Assembly: GCF_010093085.1 (NCBI RefSeq)
Contig: NZ_MSRC01000004.1
Location: 1 to 64,000 of the forward strand
Reading direction: 5' to 3'
Length of the DNA stretch: 64,000 bases
Source: Bacillus sp. SKDU12
GTDB taxonomy: Bacteria > Bacillota > Bacilli > Bacillales > Bacillaceae
Shown here one piece after another: positions 8,709 through 17,615 of this stretch; the first letter of the stretch is position 1; every line of letters starts with the position of its first letter. The position numbers and the translations under genes are program-made. The notes beneath the pieces were generated by a model that saw only the letters and a program-made list of their open reading frames with translations, had not been told where the DNA came from and ran no database searches.

Positions 8709-9878
8709 TTAACGATTCGAAAGCTGCAATGACGGAAGCCAAGCGCGGTTATTCGCACTATAATTTTTGCTCTGGCCCATATCCTCAAGGTACCCGTTTT
8801 GATAATGAATCGATAAAACCAAGTCGGGAACCGTATCATAACCAACTGATGCCAGATGCTTTACTTCAGTTCCGTAATGAGATAATGCTACTGAGGTGAA
8901 ATCTTTCGTTAATGGATCTTTTTCTAATGCTTCACGATACACATCTAAAATGTCACGGCCGTCCTCTGTCATGAACGTTCCATTTTGTGCATGAAGATCA
9001 CCAAGATGATAACCGGTTTTTTCATATATTTCTCGAACGGCTTGATACTTTTCGTATGATTCTTTCTCAAATTGTACAGAATCATCTGTTCTGCTTCCCA
9101 TGATATGTTGAAATAACTCTTTGCTGTTACTGCCACTATTCAAAAGGGCTTCAATTGTGTCAATTACCTTTGGATCATCTGTTCCAGTTACTGTTGCAGC
9201 ATAATCAAATGGGGTAATGGTAAATGTTAATTTTGTATTCTTAGGAATCGTCAGGTTTTGGCGATCAAAGAGAAGGCCAATTTGTTGATTCACAACATCT
9301 CGCTGAAATGCTTTTGCTCGATCATCCTCATTTGGTGCAGACATATCAACATGACGAAATGCCGCATCTCGCATATTGTAACACTGCGCTTTTCCTTTAT
9401 ATAGCCACTCTGTCTCATTGTCATATGCTGCTTGTCTCTCTTCATTTGTTAAATCATGACGAAAATATGGTGAATTGGCATTTTTGTATTTGTCGCGTAT
9501 ATAACCAATCGGATTCTCTTTTGATAAATTGATTTTATTGATTCGGCTATATTTTTCATTAAGTATTTGAATTTCAATATCACTTTCAGAAACATATGGA
9601 TTTCTGCTATGGATTAACGTTTCCTCACCTGTATCCACAACTGTTTTCTCGTTCGCTAATTGATATCGTTTTGCGACATCATTCTTCTCACTCATTACCG
9701 ATTCTCTAGAATAATTGATTTGTTGCAGACTGCTGATCTGTACGGGCGATGATTTTTTGTAAGCATGGAACTGATTCTCCTGTTTTGCGACTGTATTTTC
9801 TTTGCGGATGGATGAATGACTTTGTTTATTGATTTGTTGTGCTAAGTATTGCAGCTTTACACTATCTTTTATGTGCAT
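8709..9878 (-). CDS. Hypothetical protein, DUF4885-like
   Basis: A 389-residue soluble protein that I do not recognise with certainty; its length and style recall the Bacillus-specific DUF4885 family. The first ~90 residues are rich in Ser, Gln, Asn and Lys and look unstructured (MHIKDSVKLQYLAQQINKQS); the rest looks globular, with a core around LTFTITPFDYAATVTG. There is no signal peptide or membrane segment. ATG 9878 is chosen over GTG 9896 because AGAGGA lies six nt before it. A sigma-D-like promoter lies upstream. As I recall, 168 has no gene here between lutP and sigL, so this is likely strain-variable. Confidence 0.8.
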   Translation of the reverse strand: MHIKDSVKLQYLAQQINKQSHSSIRKENTVAKQENQFHAYKKSSPVQISSLQQINYSRESVMSEKNDVAKRYQLANEKTVVDTGEETLIHSRNPYVSESDIEIQILNEKYSRINKINLSKENPIGYIRDKYKNANSPYFRHDLTNEERQAAYDNETEWLYKGKAQCYNMRDAAFRHVDMSAPNEDDRAKAFQRDVVNQQIGLLFDRQNLTIPKNTKLTFTITPFDYAATVTGTDDPKVIDTIEALLNSGSNSKELFQHIMGSRTDDSVQFEKESYEKYQAVREIYEKTGYHLGDLHAQNGTFMTEDGRDILDVYREALEKDPLTKDFTSVALSHYGTEVKHLASVGYDTVPDLVLSIHYQNGYLEDMGQSKNYSANNRAWLPSLQLSNR

Positions 9879-9915
9879 AGCATTTCCTCTTTTCACATTT
9901 TCTTTGTTATGGGTA

Positions 9916-9942
9916 ATATCGGCAAAAAATCATTTTTTTGCA
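9916..9942 (-). promoter_or_regulatory. Sigma-D (motility) promoter candidate
   Basis: Read on the minus strand, GCCGATAT matches the sigma-D -10 consensus (GCCGATAA/T), 38 nt before the ATG of the 8709-9878 gene. A weak -35 (CAAA or GCAA, 13-14 nt upstream, against the consensus TAAA at about 15) precedes it. The -10 is convincing; the -35 is not perfect. Confidence 0.5.
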
Positions 9943-10052
9943 AAACATACACGAATAATGTAATAAGAGGTATTGTTCAGAACGTTTATGACGTCTGAGA
10001 AATGAACTGGACATTCCTCTTGTGTCTTTCTTTACATTTTTGTGAGTAGCAA

Positions 10053-10085
10053 AGTAAAATCCTCCCTCCATGGGAGGATTTTACT
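10053..10085 (-). terminator. Terminator of sigL
   Basis: A perfect 14-nt inverted repeat (AGTAAAATCCTCCC and its complement) with a 5-nt loop overlaps the sigL stop codon. Its AT-rich outer arms give T tracts on both strands, so it can work in both directions. Confidence 0.8.
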
Positions 10086-11391
10086 TATATCGTTTTCTTG
10101 CCGCAGATGAGGGAATGTTCATTTGATCGCGGTATTTTGCGACTGTGCGTCTGGAAATTCGTATGCTGCGCTGTTCATATAAGAGGTTGGCAAGCTTTTG
10201 ATCTGAGAGCGGTTTTGTTTTGTCTTCTTGATTGATCAGGTCTTGAAGATGCATTTTGACTGCATAGTTAGACGCATCTCCATCTCCTGAAGCTTCAGCT
10301 TTTGCTGTGAAAAAGACTTTCATCTCAAGAAGGCCGTACGGCGTTTGTATCGTTTTTCCTTTGATTGCCCGGCTTATCGTTGATTCATGAAGGCTTAAGC
10401 ATTCCGCTATCTCTCTGAGTGTCAGCGGCTTCATTGCGCTTCGCCCTTTTAGAAAAAAATCTCTTTGTCGTGTGGTCAGTTCGTTGACAATTCTCGTAAT
10501 CGTCTGTTTTCGCTGTCGCAGCGCGCGGCTCAGCCAGCGCCATTCCTGGTATTTCGCTGATAAATAAGAGGCGGTGTCCTGGCAGGAGGCGGATGATAAA
10601 AGCGGGCTGTACTGCGGGTGCAGGTCTATCTCAGGAAACGAGCGGGTATTCAGCTCCGCTGCGATGTGCCCATTTTTCACAGTGATAAAAATATCAGGCT
10701 CAATATACACGTCTTGCTCTGGCTGGGCAAACAGAAGGCCCGGTCTTGGATGAAGAGCCGCAATGTCATCTGAAATATCTTGAATGGTATGAAGCGGAAT
10801 TCCTGATTCCAACGAAAGCGCTTTCCAGTTTTTTTGCGCAAAAGCATCAAAATGAGCGGAAACAAGCTTTTCCGCTTGCTCATTTCTGTTCGGCAGCCGT
10901 TGTAATTGAAGAAGGATACATTCCCGCAGAGATCGCGCGCCGATCCCAGCCGGCTCTAATGACTGGAGTTTGGCCAAAACAGCTTCCGTTTCCCGAGTTG
11001 AAACAGCTAGGCGCTGTGCCGCCTCCTCCACTGCTTCTTCCAAATACCCATTTGAATCAAGTGAATGAATCAGATAATTGAAAATCTTTTTTTCGGAGTA
11101 TGTCAGATTCATATCGAGTGACTGTTGTGTTAACACATCCTGCAATGTTTTTTGCGGATCACGTAATGGAAGGCCGGCTTCCTGTGCGTTCACCCTGTTT
11201 TTCCTTATTTTATGGTAAGATAGTGGCGGTGTGTCTGTTTCCTTTCGTTCAATAAGAGGGTTTTCCAGTGAGAGCTCATCAATGTATTCAGCGAGTTCTG
11301 CCGAATGATAGCCAAGCAGCGTGATGGCCTGCCTGAGCTCCTGTGTCAGTTGAGGCTTTAATACTTGGACTTGCTGAAGTTTCATATCCAT
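10081..11391 (-). CDS. sigL: RNA polymerase sigma-54 factor SigL
   Basis: A 436-residue sigma-54 (RpoN) factor. The N-terminal activator-interacting region is Gln/Leu rich (KPQLTQELRQAITLL), the core-binding domain is at about 80-290, a helix-turn-helix near 330-365 (TLREIAECLSLHESTISRAI) follows, and the RpoN box ISRRTVAKYRDQMNIPSS is near the C-terminus. It directs transcription of levanase, arginine, branched-chain and acetoin genes with enhancer activators. The frame opens 54 codons upstream, but ATG 11391 gives the known length. It is unrelated in function to the eps operon beyond it. Confidence 0.96.
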   Translation of the reverse strand: MDMKLQQVQVLKPQLTQELRQAITLLGYHSAELAEYIDELSLENPLIERKETDTPPLSYHKIRKNRVNAQEAGLPLRDPQKTLQDVLTQQSLDMNLTYSEKKIFNYLIHSLDSNGYLEEAVEEAAQRLAVSTRETEAVLAKLQSLEPAGIGARSLRECILLQLQRLPNRNEQAEKLVSAHFDAFAQKNWKALSLESGIPLHTIQDISDDIAALHPRPGLLFAQPEQDVYIEPDIFITVKNGHIAAELNTRSFPEIDLHPQYSPLLSSASCQDTASYLSAKYQEWRWLSRALRQRKQTITRIVNELTTRQRDFFLKGRSAMKPLTLREIAECLSLHESTISRAIKGKTIQTPYGLLEMKVFFTAKAEASGDGDASNYAVKMHLQDLINQEDKTKPLSDQKLANLLYEQRSIRISRRTVAKYRDQMNIPSSAARKRYK

Positions 11392-11469
11392 CTTGCTCAC
11401 TCCTCTTTCTTCATTGTACATGATTGAGATCACACCGTATATATTTATGAAAAAGGAGCTGCCAAAGAA

Positions 11470-11688
11470 ATGTCTGAACTTTTTTCTGTCCCTTATTTTA
11501 TCGAGAATTTCAAACAGCATATTGAAATGAACCGGTCTGAGGATAAAATCCATGCGATGAATAGCTACTACCGTTCCGTCGTCTCAACGCTTGTGCAGGA
11601 CCAGCTGACCAAAAACGCAGTCGTCTTAAAACGGATTCAGCATTTAGATGAAGCTTACAACAAAGTCAAACGGGGAGAATCAAAATAA
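11470..11688 (+). CDS. yvfG: Small conserved protein YvfG
   Basis: A 72-residue soluble, mainly helical protein (MSELFSVPYFIENFKQHIEM) of unknown function. AAGGAG lies ten nt before the ATG. The size and position, convergent with the eps operon and divergent from sigL, match YvfG of B. subtilis. No catalytic motif or membrane segment is visible. It shares a bidirectional terminator with epsO. Confidence 0.85.
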   Translation: MSELFSVPYFIENFKQHIEMNRSEDKIHAMNSYYRSVVSTLVQDQLTKNAVVLKRIQHLDEAYNKVKRGESK

Positions 11689-11720
11689 ACCTTCCGCTCA
11701 CATGTGAGCAGGAAGGTTTT
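11688..11720. terminator. Bidirectional terminator between yvfG and the eps operon
   Basis: AACCTTCC and GGAAGGTT arms enclose a further palindrome (GCTCACATGTGAGC). The structure overlaps the last codons of epsO and carries T tracts on both sides, so it can end both yvfG and the eps operon. Confidence 0.8.
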
Positions 11721-12666
11721 CCTTCTTCGAGGCGTTCTGGATGAGCCGTGTGCGCGGCACGCCCTCCATCCAGGTATGAAAATAATTAGCGTTTTTCCCG
11801 TAGGAATTATCAATGACCGTGTTTTCTTTTTGGAGAAGAGAAGACAGAATGTGCCCGTGCAGCCTTGACGTTTCTACTGATTCGTATTGACTGAAGAACC
11901 GAATCGCTTTTGTGACAATATAATCCGAGTATTTTCCCCATATATATGCGATAGGGAGAGGATTTCCCGCTTTTTTGTTTAAGACATTCAATGTTTGCAG
12001 AAAAGCGATCGTCCGGCGGTCTGAAGCTGACAGCACCGTGCGCCAGTCGTAGCTTTCCGCTTTTGCGTGCTCCTGAAGCTCCTTATTTGCTTCATGATCT
12101 GTCCTGATAAATCTCAGCTTTTGATTGAGCGGCTGCGCCGTAGGAACAATGGGAAACAGCTGATGAGCCATGTCAGGCAGAAGCTTAATGTGATTGCTTG
12201 TAAAATGAGCCTGCGCTATTGCAAAGGAGGCATTTTCCCTTGTGATGATATGGAGATTCGCATGCTTAGAAAATATCTCCGCCGTCCGTCTGAGATTGTT
12301 TTCATGTTGAAAATAAATTGATTGCGGCAGAATCACGATTTTATGATTCGGATAGGCTTGGACAATTTTCTCTCTAAAGCTTTGATAATACGGATACAAA
12401 TCCCCAAAGTTGCCGCCTCCCTGGCAGACTATGATGAGATTCGAATCCAGCTTTCGACCGACTGGAAAATTGTCGGGATTCCAACGTTTTCTGACACGAA
12501 TTCCATGTTCTTTAAAGAAGGCTTCTGTTCCCTTCATAATAAATAAATCCCCTACATTTCCGTATAGAGGATAGTCGGCATAGATAATCTCCGAATGTTT
12601 CGGAATGATGTCGAGCAGCCCGGACAGTTTCTGTTTCAGGCTGATCATTGAATGCTTGCTGTCCAT
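11698..12666 (-). CDS. epsO: EpsO, polysaccharide pyruvyl transferase
   Basis: A 322-residue protein of the polysaccharide pyruvyl transferase family (GGGNFGDLYPYYQ near 90; ETSRLHGHILS near 270). It probably adds ketal-pyruvate to a sugar of the biofilm exopolysaccharide, giving it negative charge. It is the last gene of the eps operon, its start overlapping epsN by 22 nt. EpsI, earlier in the operon, belongs to the same family. Length matches the known EpsO. The donor is likely phosphoenolpyruvate, from family knowledge. Confidence 0.93.
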   Translation of the reverse strand: MDSKHSMISLKQKLSGLLDIIPKHSEIIYADYPLYGNVGDLFIMKGTEAFFKEHGIRVRKRWNPDNFPVGRKLDSNLIIVCQGGGNFGDLYPYYQSFREKIVQAYPNHKIVILPQSIYFQHENNLRRTAEIFSKHANLHIITRENASFAIAQAHFTSNHIKLLPDMAHQLFPIVPTAQPLNQKLRFIRTDHEANKELQEHAKAESYDWRTVLSASDRRTIAFLQTLNVLNKKAGNPLPIAYIWGKYSDYIVTKAIRFFSQYESVETSRLHGHILSSLLQKENTVIDNSYGKNANYFHTWMEGVPRTRLIQNASKKENLPAHM

Positions 12667-13811
12667 TTTTTCACCTCGGCTGTTTGGAATAAGTGTACGA
12701 GAACATCAATAACCCGGTCTTGCTCTTCTTCCGTCAGATTCGACCCTGATGGGAGACAGATTCCTCGCTTGAAAAGGTTTTCGCATATGCTTTCTGTATC
12801 TTCATGTGAATAAAATAAAGACGATTTAAACAGCGGCTGGGTATGGAGCGGCTTCCACAACGGACGCGCTTCAATGTTTTCTTCTGCCAAACGCTGAACT
12901 GCGTCATAGGGACTGAATCCATTATCAAGTGTGAGCGCGGTGAGCCAGCGGTTGGATACGCCCGCTTCATGCTCCGGCATAAAGCGGACGCCGTTTATGT
13001 GACTGAGTTCGTTTTTGTATCTCGTGAAAATAGCTCTTCTTTTCTCCACCCGCTCATCCAGCATCTCAAGCTGGGCAACACCCACGCCTGCTAAAATATT
13101 GCTCAGCCTGTAATTGTGTCCGATTTCGCAATGCTCATAATGAACAGCCGGCTCTCGTGCCTGTGAAGCGAGAAATCGTGCTTTTTCAATAGCTGCTTCA
13201 TCGTCTGAAACTAGCATCCCGCCGCCTGATGTAGTAATGATCTTGTTCCCGTTAAAGGAAAAAATGCCGAAGCGACCGAATGTCCCGCTTTGCTTCCCTT
13301 TATAAACGGTGCCAAGAGATTCAGCTGCGTCCTCAATGACAGGAACTCCGTACGTATCACACAGACTGACGATTTCATCCATTTTCGCGCTTTGACCATA
13401 TAGATTGACAGCAATGACTGCTTTGGGCGGCTTTCCGTTTCTCTTCGCATCCTCCAGCGCCCTTTCAAGAGCTTTCGGTGACATATTCCATGTATCCGGC
13501 TCAGAATCAATAAAGACGGGCACTGCTTTTTCATATAAAATCGGGTTGGCAGTTGCTACGAAGGTGAAGGACTGGCAAAACACGCTGTCTCCTTCTTTGA
13601 CCTCGAGCAAACGCAGTGCCAGATGAATCGCTGCCGTTCCTGAGCTGACCGCAGCCGCTCCTTTTACGCCGACACGTTCGGCCAGTTGTTCTTCAAATAA
13701 ATTCACGAGCGGCCCAAGCGGCGCAATCCAATTTGAACGAAAGGCCTCTGAAATATAGTGTTGCTCTCTGCCGCTCATGTGAGGGGGAGATAAGTAGATT
13801 CTTTTATGCAT
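12645..13811 (-). CDS. epsN: EpsN, PLP-dependent sugar aminotransferase
   Basis: A 388-residue DegT/DnrJ/EryC1-family aminotransferase. The cofactor lysine is in FSFNGNKIITTSGGG near residue 190; the SGTAAIHLAL cofactor loop is near 58-67, and VIEDAAESLG carries the pyridine-binding Asp. With the dehydratase EpsC and acetyltransferase EpsM it should make the diamino sugar (UDP-bacillosamine type) used as the first sugar of the repeat: EpsC dehydrates, EpsN aminates, EpsM acetylates. It starts 15 nt after epsM and overlaps epsO. Confidence 0.95.
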   Translation of the reverse strand: MHKRIYLSPPHMSGREQHYISEAFRSNWIAPLGPLVNLFEEQLAERVGVKGAAAVSSGTAAIHLALRLLEVKEGDSVFCQSFTFVATANPILYEKAVPVFIDSEPDTWNMSPKALERALEDAKRNGKPPKAVIAVNLYGQSAKMDEIVSLCDTYGVPVIEDAAESLGTVYKGKQSGTFGRFGIFSFNGNKIITTSGGGMLVSDDEAAIEKARFLASQAREPAVHYEHCEIGHNYRLSNILAGVGVAQLEMLDERVEKRRAIFTRYKNELSHINGVRFMPEHEAGVSNRWLTALTLDNGFSPYDAVQRLAEENIEARPLWKPLHTQPLFKSSLFYSHEDTESICENLFKRGICLPSGSNLTEEEQDRVIDVLVHLFQTAEVKKWTASIQ

Positions 13812-13826
13812 GTAATCATCCTTTGT

Positions 13827-14465
13827 TTAATGTTGAATGGAAGAAATGACGCGCGCCGGAGCACCGGCCGCCGTTACCTCGTTCGGAATCGAACGAATCA
13901 CCGCAGAGCCGGCGCCGACAATGCACCAAGACCCGATTGTGAGCTGCGGAATGACAGAAGCGCCGGTTCCGAGGTGGGCGCCTTCCATAACGGCAACTGC
14001 TCCTGACAGCGTGACACGCGGGGAAAGATGTACGTAATCACTGATTAGATTGTCATGCTCTGCCACTGCACCCGTATTAATAATGCAGTGGGCTCCGATT
14101 CGCGCATCCGCCTGAATGATCGCGCCCGCCATAATGACGGTTCCTTCTTCGATGACAGCAGATTTGCTGACGATGGCAGACGGGTGAATTAATGTAATGA
14201 AGTCTTCTTTCTTCAGTCCCAGCCGCTCCGCCAGCTTTTTTCTGACTCTGTTGTTTCCGATGGCGATGAGGAACATCACATCGGGAATGAGCCTTCGCAA
14301 TTCACTAACAGCTTCGATCGGACCTGTGTACCCCTCTTTTCCAGCTTCAAGCGTTTGGAATTTATCATCCAGCACTGCGACTAAGCGCGTGTCCGTCCGG
14401 GCATTGATCAGCTCTCTAATCACCTTACCGTGCCCGCCGTCACCTACAATGGCCACGTTTTTCAT
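13827..14465 (-). CDS. epsM: EpsM, sugar O/N-acetyltransferase (PglD type)
   Basis: A 212-residue protein with an N-terminal nucleotide-sugar domain (VAIVGDGGHGKVI) and a C-terminal left-handed beta helix of hexapeptide repeats (for example VIMAGAIIQADARIGAHCII), as in PglD. A catalytic-type His is in GAVAEHDNLI. It probably acetylates the amino sugar made by EpsC and EpsN. ATG 14465 overlaps the epsL stop by four nt. The C-terminus ends SSIQH, a few residues shorter than I recall for 168. Confidence 0.94.
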   Translation of the reverse strand: MKNVAIVGDGGHGKVIRELINARTDTRLVAVLDDKFQTLEAGKEGYTGPIEAVSELRRLIPDVMFLIAIGNNRVRKKLAERLGLKKEDFITLIHPSAIVSKSAVIEEGTVIMAGAIIQADARIGAHCIINTGAVAEHDNLISDYVHLSPRVTLSGAVAVMEGAHLGTGASVIPQLTIGSWCIVGAGSAVIRSIPNEVTAAGAPARVISSIQH

Positions 14466-15070
14466 GAGGACACATCTCCGCTTCCTGTAAACCGTTCTGC
14501 CGTCACATGATTGGTTTGCTGAATCCCTTCTGAAACAAGCACTTTTCGCACAGTCAAACATAAAATTTTCAAATCCAGAAAAAATGAACGGCTGTCAACG
14601 TACCAAACATCTAATTCAAATTTCTGTTCCCAGGAAATCGCGTTTCTGCCGTTGATTTGCGCCCAGCCTGTGATCCCTGGCTTCACTTCATGGCGCCGCG
14701 CCTGCTGTTCTGTATAAAGCGGCAGATAGTCCATCAAAAGTGGGCGCGGACCGACAAGGCTCAGATCGCCTTTTAGGACATTCAGCAGCTGCGGAAGCTC
14801 ATCGATGCTCAGCTTCCTGATCAGCCTGCCCGTTTTCGTCAGACGGACTTCATCCGGCAATAGGTTTCCTTCACTGTCCCGTTCATCCGTCATCGTTCGG
14901 AATTTATAAAGGGTGAACGGCTTGCCATTCAAGCCCGGTCTTACTTGCTTAAAGAAGACAGGTGATCCTATTTTCAGCCTGATAACGGCGATGGTAATCA
15001 GAATAATGACACTCGTACAGCACAATAAAAAGATGGCGGCCGCCAGATCAAAAAGTCGTTTCAGGATCAA
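14462..15070 (-). CDS. epsL: EpsL, priming glycosyl-1-phosphate transferase
   Basis: A 202-residue monotopic sugar-phosphate transferase of the PglC/WcaJ C-terminal type. One N-terminal hydrophobic re-entrant helix (AAAIFLLCCTSVIILIT) is followed by the catalytic domain with TLYKFRTM, the acidic pair in TDERD, and SLVGPRP. It moves the diacetylated sugar phosphate onto the lipid carrier to start the repeat. The start is TTG at 15070 behind AAAGGAGCTG, overlapping the epsK stop by four nt; the frame upstream is open but lacks support. Confidence 0.93.
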   Translation of the reverse strand: MILKRLFDLAAAIFLLCCTSVIILITIAVIRLKIGSPVFFKQVRPGLNGKPFTLYKFRTMTDERDSEGNLLPDEVRLTKTGRLIRKLSIDELPQLLNVLKGDLSLVGPRPLLMDYLPLYTEQQARRHEVKPGITGWAQINGRNAISWEQKFELDVWYVDSRSFFLDLKILCLTVRKVLVSEGIQQTNHVTAERFTGSGDVSS

Positions 15071-16584
15071 AGATTCACAGCTCCTTTCGTTTTTCGAAAT
15101 CGTTTTAGTACAAGGTGTCTCTCCTCTTTCGTGCAAACGAACATAAAGGCGAAAACCGTGTAGCAAAAGCTGACTGTCAGTCCCGCCGCTATCAGTGACG
15201 GCCAGCCGTCAATCTTCACAACGAACTGCATCGCCTTACAGACCAGCCAGGCAAACACAGCGGCTGAAAGAGGCCCGATGATGCCTTTAAAAAACACATG
15301 CTTTTTGTAGCCTGTCATACGGGATACGTAAAGCGGCGTGAAGATGGCATTTTTCAAAATAAGGGAAATCGCCCCGGCCAATGTGATGCCGTACAAGCCG
15401 AGATGAGCCGGCCCGCTCAGTGTGACGGCCAGCACCACATTAACCGCACCCAACAGCAGGGTTACAACCGCTGGTGTTTTTTGTTTATTAAAGGCGGTCC
15501 AGATATAAAACAGCGGCATAAAGGCCAGGCTGACCACCAAGTATCCGGCATGAATATATAAAAGCGGCGCTAAAGACGAAAAGGACGTTCCAAGCCAGAT
15601 CGTCAAAAAAGGCCCCCCCAGCCCGCCTAATAAGGCAGCAGGAAGCGCGAGCAGAAGACCGTTCAGCCTCACTGCATTGTTGGCGTAATTCACCAATCCG
15701 TCCATGTCGCCTTTTGAATAATACGAAGTGATAAGCGGCGCAAACAGGGATGCGACCGTTCCAGCCAAGCTGCGCAAAAGCAACGGAAACTGGATAATCG
15801 CCGCGTATTTCCCGGCTGCCGATGCCCCCAAAACCAAATTGGCGGTTAATAGATCAATCTGCAAAAAAAGCAGGACGCCGATTTGATTGACAGAGCTCCA
15901 TGCGCCCGCTTGAAACAGCTCCTTGCTTGTTCGGAATGACAGATCCTTCATCCGAAACGAAAACCACGGAATCAGCTTTTTGAAGAAATAGAAAGACAGC
16001 AGAAACGCGATGACAGCACCAGCTAAAGCAGCAAGCTGAATCTGCCAGATTTTCGGCGCAAAGCAAGTAAACAAGAGCAGCACAGACAGCACGCGGACGA
16101 GCATTTGCACCGCCTGAATGGAGCTTGTGATATAGAGACGATTGGCATAAAATGGCGCAGAGCCAAACCCCGCCATTAAAAACGTTAAAATAAACAGCAA
16201 ACTGCCGATCAAAATCGACAAACGCACATCAGCCAAAAGCGCTGGCGGCACGTTCATAACGCGGTCAATCAAAAAAGCAGAGCCCACAAGAGGCAGTAAA
16301 AGAAGCAACGAAATCAAAATAGACGCTGCCACATAATTACTGATATACGCATTTGCTTTTTCCCGCTCTCCTCTATGGGCGGCAACAGAAAAGAAACGCA
16401 CGACAACCGAGCTGAGCGCTACGGTGATAATCGAAAAGTAATTGATCACATTTTGTGTCAGATGAACAAAACCGAACGCTTCCACACCAAGTGTTTTAAC
16501 AATAAAAGGCGTCATCCATACCGACAGAAAAACAGACAAGAGAAATGCTGTGAGATTAGCGCTTAAGTTGATGGTGAATTTCAT
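15067..16584 (-). CDS. epsK: EpsK, Wzx-type polysaccharide flippase
   Basis: A 505-residue membrane protein with about 12-14 transmembrane helices, of the MOP superfamily (Wzx/MATE). It should flip the lipid-linked repeat unit to the outer face of the membrane for polymerisation by EpsG. An Arg in the first periplasmic-facing loop and the LTAFLLSVFLSVWMTPF opening are usual for the family. It overlaps epsJ and epsL by four nt on each side, showing translational coupling. Confidence 0.92.
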   Translation of the reverse strand: MKFTINLSANLTAFLLSVFLSVWMTPFIVKTLGVEAFGFVHLTQNVINYFSIITVALSSVVVRFFSVAAHRGEREKANAYISNYVAASILISLLLLLPLVGSAFLIDRVMNVPPALLADVRLSILIGSLLFILTFLMAGFGSAPFYANRLYITSSIQAVQMLVRVLSVLLLFTCFAPKIWQIQLAALAGAVIAFLLSFYFFKKLIPWFSFRMKDLSFRTSKELFQAGAWSSVNQIGVLLFLQIDLLTANLVLGASAAGKYAAIIQFPLLLRSLAGTVASLFAPLITSYYSKGDMDGLVNYANNAVRLNGLLLALPAALLGGLGGPFLTIWLGTSFSSLAPLLYIHAGYLVVSLAFMPLFYIWTAFNKQKTPAVVTLLLGAVNVVLAVTLSGPAHLGLYGITLAGAISLILKNAIFTPLYVSRMTGYKKHVFFKGIIGPLSAAVFAWLVCKAMQFVVKIDGWPSLIAAGLTVSFCYTVFAFMFVCTKEERHLVLKRFRKTKGAVNL

Positions 16585-17615
16585 GCCTGCTTCGCACTGC
16601 CTTTCACCATTCCCCGCTGCTCAAAAAACAGCTTAATGAGAAATATAAGCCGCCATTTGCATAGTCCTAATACCAGACGCTCGCCTCTTAATAATTTCTC
16701 ATGCTGAACCGGTGTATGTCTGACAGCCAGCCGCACCATATCATAGGATAAAATGTGTTTGATCTGCTTTTTAATATCTTTTGACGGGTTCGGAGAAGCA
16801 CAGGCGTTTGCCAGAAGCATTGGAAGCTGGTGCTTGCAAATGTACACATTCAGATCTTCTTGACACGCACGTTCCAATCCGTAATGCTGGTAAAATGCAA
16901 TTTTTGCCTCATATTGCTTTTGAATCTGCTCGTCCATTGCCGGCTTATACGGAATTTCTGTCAGGCTGTTCGGATTTTCACGATAGATGTACAAGCCTTC
17001 ATCAAGCATTTTCACCCGCTCCGCTTCGCAAAAAGCGGACAAATTAAAGGGAGAATCTTCGGCAAAACGGATGTCTTCATCGAACATCAGATTGGTTCGC
17101 TCCAAAAGCTCTCGGCGATAAACATAACGCCATACGAACCAAATAAATCTCGTTTCGTGCGCCTGTTTGAGCCGTTCAGCGATTTCCGGTTTTGTCAGCA
17201 CACGATTTTTGTCAAGCTGCGGCGGCACATAAGTCCGCCTGTCCGCTGACTGTTTGTAAAAACCGCAGCCAGCGATATCAAGCCGGTGCTCTTCCGCTTC
17301 TTCAATCAGCCTCTGAAACATGGCCGAAGATACATAATCATCGCCGTCAACAAAGCCGATGTACGTGCCCCGCGCCGCCTTTATTCCCGCATTTCGTGCT
17401 GAGCTCAGCCCGCCGTTTGTCTGATGAATGACCCGGATTCTCGCATCCTGTTTTGCATAGTTCACTGCAATTTCGCCTGAACGATCGGGTGAGCCGTCAT
17501 TCACGAGGATGATTTCAATATCAGAAAGCGTTTGACAAAGCAAAGAATTGATACATTCCTCTATAAATGGTTCAACGTTATACATCGGGACAATAATACT
17601 GGCGAGCGGGCTCAT
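16581..17615 (-). CDS. epsJ: EpsJ, family 2 glycosyltransferase
   Basis: A 344-residue GT2 enzyme. The GT-A fold spans about residues 1-220, with SIIVPMYNVEP at the start, VNDGSPDRS, and the metal-binding DGDDYV motif near 90. It adds one sugar of the repeat unit at the inner membrane face; donor and acceptor cannot be told from sequence. Four-nt overlaps with epsI and epsK couple its translation. A C-terminal tail of about 100 residues is helical with a hydrophobic stretch (CKWRLIFLIKLFF). Confidence 0.93.
   Translation of the reverse strand: MSPLASIIVPMYNVEPFIEECINSLLCQTLSDIEIILVNDGSPDRSGEIAVNYAKQDARIRVIHQTNGGLSSARNAGIKAARGTYIGFVDGDDYVSSAMFQRLIEEAEEHRLDIAGCGFYKQSADRRTYVPPQLDKNRVLTKPEIAERLKQAHETRFIWFVWRYVYRRELLERTNLMFDEDIRFAEDSPFNLSAFCEAERVKMLDEGLYIYRENPNSLTEIPYKPAMDEQIQKQYEAKIAFYQHYGLERACQEDLNVYICKHQLPMLLANACASPNPSKDIKKQIKHILSYDMVRLAVRHTPVQHEKLLRGERLVLGLCKWRLIFLIKLFFEQRGMVKGSAKQA

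Noticed and set aside
14197-14490. Plus-strand frames inside the eps operon, for example over epsM.
   Set aside because: They are antisense shadows without ribosome sites, while the minus-strand frames match known Eps proteins in full.
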